Part shown: positions 9,412 to 15,765 of the stretch, piece after piece
Layout: each line of letters opens with the position of its first letter
Numbering within the stretch: the stretch's first letter is position 1
From: Deltaproteobacteria bacterium
GTDB lineage: Bacteria > Myxococcota_A > UBA796 > SXON01
Length of the DNA: 64,000 bases
Direction: 5' to 3'
NCBI GenBank assembly: GCA_947490345.1
Contig: CANLGL010000019.1
Location: 1 to 64,000 of the forward strand
Made by a program: the position numbers and the translations under genes
Notes under the pieces: generated by a model
Database searches by the model: none
What the model saw: the letters and a program-made list of their open reading frames with translations, nothing else
Told to the model about the DNA's origin: nothing

Positions 9412-9659
9412 AGTCCACTCGCGACGAACTCGATCGTATCGACGACGCCATCCTCGCGCTCCTGGGGCAGCGCGGCCGTCTCGTGACGGCGCTTTGGGAG
9501 CAGAAGCGCGCGGCGGGTGTGTCCGTCGTCGATGCCGACCGCGAGCGAGCCATCTTCGCACGGCTGCGTGCCCGGGCGACGGCGGCGGGGCTCGCTCCTG
9601 ACGCAGTGGAGGCGGTGTTTCGGCGGGTGGTGGGCGAGACGTTCTTGTCGGGACGGTGA
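9408..9659 (+). CDS. Small AroQ-type chorismate mutase
   Basis: Converts chorismate to prephenate. The 83-residue all-helical protein has the AroQ pattern: an N-terminal RDELDRIDDAI helix with the active-site arginine, QKR further on, then VVDADRERAIFARL carrying the Asp/Arg/Glu cluster, and a last helix ending VFRRVVGETF. The GTG start overlaps the stop of the U32 gene (GTGA), so the two are translationally coupled. In E. coli, prephenate is required for RlhA-dependent rRNA hydroxylation. The coupling therefore suggests this mutase supplies the U32 protein; that is inference. No other aromatic-pathway gene is nearby. Confidence 0.85.
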   Translation: MKSTRDELDRIDDAILALLGQRGRLVTALWEQKRAAGVSVVDADRERAIFARLRARATAAGLAPDAVEAVFRRVVGETFLSGR

Positions 9660-9664
9660 GGGCG

Positions 9665-10093
9665 TCAGAGGGCGAGGAGCTGCTCGCGCGTCGCCCCGGG
9701 AACGGCCTCAAGGGGGATTCGGCCGTCCAGGGTCACGAGCCGCCCCCCGTGGCGGACGGCGAGGGCCAGGAGGTAGGCGTCGGTGACCTGGCGAGGACCG
9801 AGGATCCGGTCCGCTCGAATCGCGGTGGCGTCGAGCAGGCTGATGTCATCGGCCCAGAAGGCGTGCGAGGGGTGCGCCGTCGCTTCGCGTAGCCGCTCCA
9901 TCACCTGGGCCGCCCGCAGCGGTGAGGGGTATGCGGGCTGCGACATCACGCGGACGCACCCGTTCTGGGTCAAGGGCGACGACGCCCACCCACTATGCCC
10001 GTCAGCGCTCAGCCAATCTCGAACGCGGGAATGGTGGACGTGACCGGCATCCAAGGCCGCGATGAGCACGTTGACATCCAGAAGGGCGCGCAT
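9665..10093 (-). CDS. vapC: PIN-domain ribonuclease toxin (VapC family)
   Basis: A 142-residue PIN-domain protein, expected to cleave tRNA or rRNA when free of antitoxin. The acidic residues of the metal site are visible: Asp6 in LLDVNVLI, a central acidic patch, Asp in VTDAYLLALA and Asp in LVTLDGRI. Its start overlaps the stop of the upstream vapB by one base within an ATGA junction, the usual VapBC arrangement. The tail runs up to the convergent chorismate mutase gene with only five bases between stops. Confidence 0.88.
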   Translation of the reverse strand: MRALLDVNVLIAALDAGHVHHSRVRDWLSADGHSGWASSPLTQNGCVRVMSQPAYPSPLRAAQVMERLREATAHPSHAFWADDISLLDATAIRADRILGPRQVTDAYLLALAVRHGGRLVTLDGRIPLEAVPGATREQLLAL

Positions 10094-10329
10094 CAGTACT
10101 CGCCATCCTCACGCAGCTTCTCGACGATTTCGTTGGTAACGAGCGAGCCACGGGCGGGGAATGGTCGGAACCCCAGGACAGGAGCCTCCCCGCCGGGCGC
10201 GATGAGCGGGGCCTGGAGAGCCTGGCGGACGAGGTCGGAGATGACCTGCCCCGCCGTCTTCCGCTCGCGCTTGGCAAGCTCGTGGGCGGCGCCGAGGATG
10301 TCGTCGTCAAGGTTGAGCGTGGTGCGCAT
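10093..10329 (-). CDS. vapB: Ribbon-helix-helix antitoxin (VapB family)
   Basis: A 78-residue protein whose first 45 residues form a ribbon-helix-helix DNA-binding fold (MRTTLNLDDDIL, then helices through AGQVISDLVRQAL). The C-terminal part is extended and ends in a short helix that would wrap the VapC PIN domain. It should neutralise VapC and autorepress the operon. It is the promoter-proximal gene, and its probable operator is the palindrome at 10328-10350. The ATGA overlap with vapC makes expression coupled. Confidence 0.88.
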   Translation of the reverse strand: MRTTLNLDDDILGAAHELAKRERKTAGQVISDLVRQALQAPLIAPGGEAPVLGFRPFPARGSLVTNEIVEKLREDGEY

Positions 10330-10350
10330 GCATCTGATGATGATGCATCA
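10328..10350 (-). promoter_or_regulatory. Probable vapBC operator
   Basis: The perfect palindrome TGATGCATCA occupies 10341-10350, and a second ATGCATC copy lies 15 bases away at 10328-10334, overlapping the vapB start. Paired short palindromes at the start of a vapBC operon are the usual binding sites for ribbon-helix-helix antitoxins. No footprint is implied; this rests on position and symmetry alone. Confidence 0.55.
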
Positions 10351-10388
10351 ATGCCCTGGGGTCAAGCGCAGCGGTTACCATCTTCGCC

Positions 10389-10793
10389 ATGAAGGCCACT
10401 GACTACGGCAAGTGTGCACTCCTGGCGCTCGCGATCATGATTGCCAACGTGCTCTGCTCGGTCCTCGTGATGGTCGTGTACTCCTACGTCATCGAGCCTG
10501 GCCACGACGCCGCGTTCTACGAGGCCGCTGCGACGAACATCGCCCCCTGGTCCAGTGTCGTGTTCGGCATGCCCCTTTTTTACGGAGTGGCTCGGTATTG
10601 CGCGCGGGGACGGCCCGATCGTAACGCCAACGCCTTCGCCATCGCGATTGTCTTGGTATACGCGTCCATCGACGTCACGGCGCTGGCTTTCGCGGGTTGC
10701 ACGGTCGCGCAGGCCGGAATCGTCGCCTTGTCGCTGGGAACGAAGCTCGCCGCGGCGCTCCTCGGGGCACGGACGGGCTCCGGCGTCCGGTAG
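10389..10793 (+). CDS. Small integral membrane protein, unknown
   Basis: A 134-residue, strongly hydrophobic protein with about four predicted membrane helices (near residues 8-34, 50-67, 80-100 and 105-125). The third and fourth are separated only by a short loop. There are scattered cysteines but no recognisable catalytic motif. It stands alone, divergent from vapB and convergent with the secreted protein gene at 10936. I do not recognise the family; the reading frame is supported mainly by its clean membrane topology and codon-position GC. Confidence 0.6.
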   Translation: MKATDYGKCALLALAIMIANVLCSVLVMVVYSYVIEPGHDAAFYEAAATNIAPWSSVVFGMPLFYGVARYCARGRPDRNANAFAIAIVLVYASIDVTALAFAGCTVAQAGIVALSLGTKLAAALLGARTGSGVR

Positions 10794-10870
10794 GCGAACG
10801 CCAAAGCCAGGCCGGCCGGGACGGTGGGCGCGCGTAGGCCGTTTTGCGGCTGGGCGGGATGGGGAGAGTC

Positions 10871-10927
10871 GCCCGGAGGGTAGGCGACGGTAGGGGAAGG
10901 GGCCGCAGGCCGCAGGCCCCTTCCCCC
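10871..10927 (+). repeat. Dispersed intergenic repeat, copy C (partial), with hairpin
   Basis: Matches the 3' half of the repeats at 121-231 and 47268-47381. The hairpin arms are GGGGAAGGGGCC (10893-10904) and GGCCCCTTCCCC (10915-10926) around a ten-base loop that duplicates CCGCAGG. It lies between two converging genes, where it could act as a two-way terminator. Confidence 0.65.
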
Positions 10928-10935
10928 GTTGCAAG

Positions 10936-12051
10936 TCAGTACGTCGCGGGCTGGTGACGTCGCTCGTCGCGCTCGTCGTAGTCGTGGTGCTCGTCCTCGT
11001 GCCCGGCGTGCTTGCCGTCGCACCCCTGGTGTTCGTCGGGGGCGTGCTGGCCGCGGTCACGCTCGACGCGGCCGAAGTCGAGCTCAGCGACAGCGTAGGG
11101 CGCGACTCGGACAAAGCTCCTCTCGACCAGACGCCCGTCCAGGGTGCGCATCTCAAGCATGATCTCGCCGAGCGGCAAGAGCACGGTGAGCTCCTGGCGA
11201 GGGGCGAGGGTGGTGAGGATGCGACCGTCGGCGAAGACCCGGATCAAATCGTCGTCGCGGCTTTGGAGTTGGACCAGGCCGGTGTTGGGCGCGTCGATCG
11301 ACATCCGGGCGCCGCTGAACGGGCGGACGCTCACCCGCTCGCGGTCCAGAAACTGCCCGCCGACGCGCTCGGTGCTCACCTCTACGAGTCCGACGGGAAC
11401 ACGCTGGAAGACGGCCCGACCGCCGGCGGCGATCCGCTGGTCGGCATGACCGACCGTCACCTCGACCGCGATGGGCAGCGGGTTGTCGACCACGAGGTCC
11501 GCGAAGCGGGGAGCCTCGGCCACGAGCACGGTTTCGCTGAACGCCCGAAGGAAGACCGACTCTGACTCCAGACGCTGGCCGTGGGCGAAAGCGGTCAACT
11601 CGACCGCGCCCAGAGGCAGGCTCACGATGCGGGAGGTGCCTGCGTTGAGCTCGGCGATCTCGCGACCGTCGGCGAAGAACTCGGCGTCCACACCGGTGTC
11701 GTTGACGAGGCGGACCTTCGCCGATCGGGGTGCCGTGGCGTCCACGTGGGTCACCCGATGGTCGTAGACGCGCACCTCCTTGTTGAAGAGGGAGAAGGTG
11801 CTGCCGTACATCCCGTAGCTGGCGCGGACGTCCACCCGGCCTTCGGCGGTCGAGAAGCGCTCGATCTCGCCGGGGGAGAGTGTACGAGTTCCGCCGCCTT
11901 CGACGCTGACCGTCAGCGTGACGCCGGCGCGGTTCTGCACCTCCACGATGCCCCGATCCCAGTCGCGGCTGTAACGCGAGCGCGCCTCGGCCGGGGTGGA
12001 GATGGTCGCAAGGGCGAGCGCGGCGAGAGTGGTGAACAGTGCGGGTTTCAT
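10936..12051 (-). CDS. Secreted protein with His/Asp/Glu-rich tail, unknown
   Basis: A 371-residue protein with a clear Sec signal peptide (cleavage likely after AEA, near residue 23). The mature part is rich in beta strands and appears built of repeated units of about 70-80 residues, each pairing a VEVxxxGxxxxLxxGE-like strand set with VxLPLG or VPVG turns. The last 40 residues are packed with His, Asp and Glu (GHEDEHHDYDERDERRH), suggesting metal binding. GAGGAG lies just upstream of the ATG at 12051. The downstream repeat hairpin may terminate it. No family is recognised. Confidence 0.75.
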   Translation of the reverse strand: MKPALFTTLAALALATISTPAEARSRYSRDWDRGIVEVQNRAGVTLTVSVEGGGTRTLSPGEIERFSTAEGRVDVRASYGMYGSTFSLFNKEVRVYDHRVTHVDATAPRSAKVRLVNDTGVDAEFFADGREIAELNAGTSRIVSLPLGAVELTAFAHGQRLESESVFLRAFSETVLVAEAPRFADLVVDNPLPIAVEVTVGHADQRIAAGGRAVFQRVPVGLVEVSTERVGGQFLDRERVSVRPFSGARMSIDAPNTGLVQLQSRDDDLIRVFADGRILTTLAPRQELTVLLPLGEIMLEMRTLDGRLVERSFVRVAPYAVAELDFGRVERDRGQHAPDEHQGCDGKHAGHEDEHHDYDERDERRHQPATY

Positions 12052-12226
12052 CTGATGACTCCTCGGTTGGTGGGACCGGTTGGTCCACGCTTCAGTGACG
12101 CCTGGGCAGGGACGGGCATTCATCAGCGCCCCCCGGCACCGGCAACGATTTGTCGTGGAAGCGGGGGCGACCGCGCGTTGACCGCGCGTCGACCGGGCCC
12201 GCGTGGTTGTCGGCAACACTGGCACC

Positions 12227-12940
12227 ATGTTCGATTCCCTCGCCCGTCCGGCTCCCACCGCGCGCGCCCGTCCGGCCGCGGCCTTCCTCCTCGCGCTGTT
12301 GTGTTTCGGCACGCTTGGGACCCTGCTTTCTACGCTGCGGGCAGCGGTGCCGATCGAGGCCGTCGAGCTCTCTGCCGTCGCGATGTCATGGCCCGGTCGG
12401 GCGCCGCCCATCGCTGCGGTGGAGTCGGCCTCGAGCGGGCGGCCCAAAACCGTCGCAGCCCGGGCGCGAACGGCTTCGTCGGTGACGCCGCCGCCGATCG
12501 CCGAGGCCATGGACACCCAGCAGGATGCCGTCGCCGTCGTGCTTCCGGGGGATGCGGGCTCCAGCGCTCCGGAGGGTGCCGGTGCCGGCGCCGGCGGAGG
12601 TTCGGGACTCGGCGCCGGTTCGGGATTCGGCGCCGGGCCCGGCGAGGGGCCCGGCGGGGGCATCTTGACGATCCACTCCAGCGAGGCCGTCCCGCGGCTT
12701 CGCGTCAACCCGGTCTGGCCTCGCGCCGCTGCAGCGCTTGGTATCAACGAAGCCCGCTGCGTGGCCCATGTCGTGATGGATGAGCTCGGCGAGCCGCTGT
12801 CCGTCACCCTCCGGAGCTGCCCGGCGCTGTTCGAGAGCGCGACGCGCGAGGCGGCGATGCAATGGCGCTGGCACCCGCTGGAGAGTTCGGGCGCGCCGGT
12901 CCGCGCCCAGTTCGACATCGCGTTCGTGTTTCGGCGATGA
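12227..12940 (+). CDS. TonB-like protein with C-terminal TonB domain
   Basis: A 237-residue protein with an N-terminal membrane anchor (about 20-40), then a Pro/Ala/Gly-rich linker including a Gly-rich stretch near residues 118-145. The C-terminal domain of about 90 residues has the TonB_C layout: a VNPVWP motif, CVAHVVMDELGEP (TonB-type strand), SCPALFESATREAAMQWRW, and the last strand AQFDIAFVF. TonB proteins transmit ion-motive force from ExbB/ExbD to outer-membrane receptors, but no exbB, exbD or receptor is nearby. The ATG at 12227 is chosen over an upstream GTG (12203) because the anchor begins shortly after it. Confidence 0.75.
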   Translation: MFDSLARPAPTARARPAAAFLLALLCFGTLGTLLSTLRAAVPIEAVELSAVAMSWPGRAPPIAAVESASSGRPKTVAARARTASSVTPPPIAEAMDTQQDAVAVVLPGDAGSSAPEGAGAGAGGGSGLGAGSGFGAGPGEGPGGGILTIHSSEAVPRLRVNPVWPRAAAALGINEARCVAHVVMDELGEPLSVTLRSCPALFESATREAAMQWRWHPLESSGAPVRAQFDIAFVFRR

Positions 12941-13001
12941 AGCTTTCGGGTTGACGGGTCAAGCGCGGGTGCGTATCGTCGTCAGGACCCTGTGTGCTTC
13001 G

Positions 13002-13634
13002 ATGCCTGACGTTTTGCAACTCAACGCTGATTACACTCCGATGAAGGTGATTCGTTGGGAACGCGCGGTCGAGCTGACGCTCGCCGAAAAGGTGATTCTG
13101 GTCGATAGCTGGCCGGGCCGGTACGTGCGGTCCGCGTCGCTGGCCATGCCCTGGCCGGCGGTCGTCGCGTTGCGTCGGTACACGGTACTCCGAGGAAAGG
13201 TCCGCTTTTCCTCGCGCAGCGTGCAGGCGCGGGACAACTTCAGCTGCGCGTACTGCGGCTTGCGGCCGCTGCAGCCCGATGGGCGGCCCGACCGGGTCCA
13301 ACTCACGATGGACCACGTCATCCCCCGGGCGCAGGCTCGCGATGGGAGGGTGTTTTTGCCCTGGTCTCGCAAGTGGGTCAGCGTCACGTGCTGGGAAAAC
13401 GCGGCCACCGCCTGCCGGGCTTGCAACTGCCGCAAGGCAGACAAGACCCCAGCGCAGGCACGGATGGGACTCCGCATCTACCCCCGCGTGCCGACGCAGG
13501 GGGATGCGCTCCGGATGACGATGAGTCGCCTGAGCGCGGTTCCCGAGCCGTGGTTGCCGTGGTTGCCGTCGTCCGCCGTGCGGGTGGAGGAGTCGGCGGT
13601 CCTACCCGACGATGCTTCGTTCCGTCGCGCTTGA
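13002..13634 (+). CDS. HNH endonuclease
   Basis: A 210-residue protein of the widespread stand-alone HNH family. The N-terminus has the typical LNADYTPMKVIRWERAVEL segment. The nuclease core has a CAYC zinc knuckle, the catalytic HNH elements DHVIPRA, CWENAATAC and CRACNCRKAD, and a second cysteine pair. This family is common in free-living bacteria and is not tied to a restriction system; its substrate is unknown. The next gene is lexA, 44 bases downstream but with its own promoter-like sequence. No signs of an intron or intein host are visible. Confidence 0.85.
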   Translation: MPDVLQLNADYTPMKVIRWERAVELTLAEKVILVDSWPGRYVRSASLAMPWPAVVALRRYTVLRGKVRFSSRSVQARDNFSCAYCGLRPLQPDGRPDRVQLTMDHVIPRAQARDGRVFLPWSRKWVSVTCWENAATACRACNCRKADKTPAQARMGLRIYPRVPTQGDALRMTMSRLSAVPEPWLPWLPSSAVRVEESAVLPDDASFRRA

Positions 13635-13670
13635 CACCTGAGCGCCCGTGCAGTAGTACAGGCGTACAGG
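13631..13670 (+). promoter_or_regulatory. lexA promoter with candidate LexA operator
   Basis: TTGACA at 13631-13636 is followed after exactly 17 bases by TAGTAC at 13654-13659, a good sigma-70-type promoter. The -10 overlaps GTAC-AGGC-GTAC (13656-13667), a symmetrical element that is also a direct repeat of GTACAGG (13656-13662 and 13664-13670). LexA normally represses its own gene from a site at this place. The promoter's -35 begins inside the final codons of the HNH gene. Confidence 0.6.
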
Positions 13671-13678
13671 AGTCCACC

Positions 13679-14314
13679 ATGGAACCGCTTCCCCCTCGTC
13701 AGCGTGAACTGCTCGATTTCGTAGCCTCCTACGCGGATCAAAAAGGCATTCCGCCTACGCTCCGGGAAATCGGGGAGGCGCTGGGCATCCGGTCCACCAA
13801 CGGCGTCTCCGATCAGGTCAAGGCCCTCGTCAAAAAGGGCTACCTTGAACGGGTTGGGGACGCCCGCACCTCCCGTGGCATCCGCCTGACCCACGAGGCG
13901 CGCGGCGGCTTCCGGGACCACTCCACGCTCGCGATACCGATCATCGGGCGGGTGGCGGCGGGCTCCCCCATCCTGGCCGAAGAAAACTACGCCGGCACCC
14001 TGCACATGGACGCGACGATGATGCCCCACCAGGCGCCCGTCTTCGCGCTGGTGGTGCACGGCAACTCGATGATCGAAGATGGCATCCTCGACGGGGACTA
14101 CGTTTTTGTGCGAAAGCAGGCCGAATGTCGCAACGGCGACATCATGGTAGCAATGGTGGATGGCGAGGCCACCTGCAAGCGTTTCTTCCGGGAGCGCAAT
14201 CGCATCCGTCTGCAGCCCGCCAACAGTGAGATGGAGCCCATCTATGTGGATTCGTCTCGCGACCTGCAGGTCTTGGGCGTCGTCGTGGGCGTGTACCGGC
14301 GGGTGCAAGCCTGA
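13679..14314 (+). CDS. lexA: LexA repressor
   Basis: The SOS-response repressor, cleaved when RecA filaments form on damaged DNA. The 211-residue protein has an N-terminal winged helix (PPTLREIGEALGIRS, residues 25-39, through VKKGYL) and a C-terminal peptidase S24 domain. The self-cleavage bond is Ala94-Gly95 in RVAAGSP. The catalytic serine is Ser130 in HGNSM and the lysine is Lys167 in ATCKRF. All functional elements are intact. The gene has its own promoter-like sequence and a possible operator (13631-13670). DNA-repair genes elsewhere in the window (ung, pdeM, the helicase) show no obvious copy of the same operator. Confidence 0.95.
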   Translation: MEPLPPRQRELLDFVASYADQKGIPPTLREIGEALGIRSTNGVSDQVKALVKKGYLERVGDARTSRGIRLTHEARGGFRDHSTLAIPIIGRVAAGSPILAEENYAGTLHMDATMMPHQAPVFALVVHGNSMIEDGILDGDYVFVRKQAECRNGDIMVAMVDGEATCKRFFRERNRIRLQPANSEMEPIYVDSSRDLQVLGVVVGVYRRVQA

Positions 14315-14361
14315 TACCGCCCGAGCGCGCCGGAAGCGCCCGACCCGAGTAGGCTCTGTTC

Positions 14362-15765
14362 GTGGCTCCCGCTCCCCGCCGCCGCGCCGCCCTGTGGGTG
14401 GAGATCGGTGTCAACCTCGCGCTGTTGACCGTTGCGGTCTCCGTATTGGACGCGGGCATCTTCTGGCTCGCGACGAGGTACGTGCTCCAAGAGGCGTCCG
14501 TCGATCTCGCGGAGAGCGCTGCCATCGTGGTCGCGGCGGAGGTCGACGCCGCGCCGCCAGAGCAGTGGGCGCTCATCGTCGAAAAAAATAGGGAGAGCGG
14601 TTTGCATGGGCTGGCCATCTGGTCCGTGCGCGATGGGGCGGTGGTTGGCGACGCCGGGGAGGTCGACCAGCTGGTGAAGCGGACCGTCGCGACGCACGCG
14701 GTGTACTCAGAGGTCGATGGGGACTCCGTGCGGGTGGTGGCCCCGGTGGGGAGCGGCCGGCCGAGCGCGGTGGTCAGCCTGCGGTACCCGCTGGCCCGCG
14801 TCGAGCGGCCGGCGTGGGGTGTGGTCGTCGGCCATACGCTCTTCGCTTCGCTGGTGATCGGCGTCTTCGGTTGGGTGCTCTTCCGTCGGAATGTGGTTGA
14901 GCCCATCCAACGGATCTCCGATGCGACGGTGCGCATCGCGGCGGGCGAGTTCAGTACCCAGGTGCCCGACGATGCGCCGAAGGAGCTGGCAGAGCTGGCG
15001 GCGGCGCTGGCGGAGATGGGGAAGGCGCTGGCCAGCTACCAGGCGCGGACGGCGGACCAGCTGGCGTCCTTGGCCGACGCGAACACCGAGCTGCGCCGGG
15101 CGCAGGATCTGCTGGTGCGAAGCGAGAAGCTGGCGGTGGTCGGGCGGTTGCTGGCGGGGCTCGCGCACGAGCTCGGGAACCCCCTCGCGGCGGTTCGCGG
15201 CTACATGGAGTTGGTCGTGGCCACGCCGGGTGCCGACAACGGCGAGATCCTCCGGCGCGCGCAGGTCGAGGTCGAACGGATGCATCACCTGCTGCGCAGC
15301 TTGTTGGACTACGCCCGTGGCGACGAGTCCGAACCGGGGGCGGTGGAGCTCGACGAGCTGATGGCCGAGGCGGTGCGGACCGTTCAGCATCAGGTTGCCT
15401 TCCGAGGCGTAACGGTCAGCATTGCCGCGGGCGACGAGCTTTCCGTGGTGGGGGAGGCGGCAAAGCTCCATCAAGTCCTGGTGAACCTCCTGCTCAATGC
15501 CGCCGCGGCTGGCGCACGTACGGTGTCGTTGTCGGCCTCGCGCGTCGGGCGCGCCGTCCATCTCATCGTCGAGGACGATGGGGAGGGGATCAGCGCCGAC
15601 CACCTCCCGAGGCTCTTCGAACCATTCTTTTCGACACGGCCTCCGGGGCAAGGCACTGGGCTCGGACTGGCCACGGCGCTGCGCATCATCGAGCAGCATG
15701 GCGGCCGCATCGAGGTGAGCAGTGTCGTCGGGAAGGGGAGCCGATTCGTTTGCGTCCTGACGTGA
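14362..15765 (+). CDS. Membrane sensor histidine kinase, first gene of the MoxR/VWA operon
   Basis: A 467-residue kinase with membrane helices at about 12-37 and 151-174 flanking a short extracytoplasmic sensor domain. HAMP follows (about 175-227), then a dimerisation domain with the phospho-accepting His269 in LAHELGNPL. The ATPase domain has an N-box (LVNLLLNAAAAG), DDGEGIS (G1) and GTGLGLA (G2). No receiver domain or response-regulator gene is adjacent. Its stop overlaps the start region of the next gene, tying it to the DUF4175/MoxR operon. Whether it senses envelope state for that operon is inference. The start is a GTG. Confidence 0.9.
   Translation: MAPAPRRRAALWVEIGVNLALLTVAVSVLDAGIFWLATRYVLQEASVDLAESAAIVVAAEVDAAPPEQWALIVEKNRESGLHGLAIWSVRDGAVVGDAGEVDQLVKRTVATHAVYSEVDGDSVRVVAPVGSGRPSAVVSLRYPLARVERPAWGVVVGHTLFASLVIGVFGWVLFRRNVVEPIQRISDATVRIAAGEFSTQVPDDAPKELAELAAALAEMGKALASYQARTADQLASLADANTELRRAQDLLVRSEKLAVVGRLLAGLAHELGNPLAAVRGYMELVVATPGADNGEILRRAQVEVERMHHLLRSLLDYARGDESEPGAVELDELMAEAVRTVQHQVAFRGVTVSIAAGDELSVVGEAAKLHQVLVNLLLNAAAAGARTVSLSASRVGRAVHLIVEDDGEGISADHLPRLFEPFFSTRPPGQGTGLGLATALRIIEQHGGRIEVSSVVGKGSRFVCVLT

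Noticed and set aside
12170..12196. Tandem GACCGCGCGT repeat before the TonB-like gene
   Set aside because: Only two short copies in GC-rich sequence; could be chance, so not listed as an operator.
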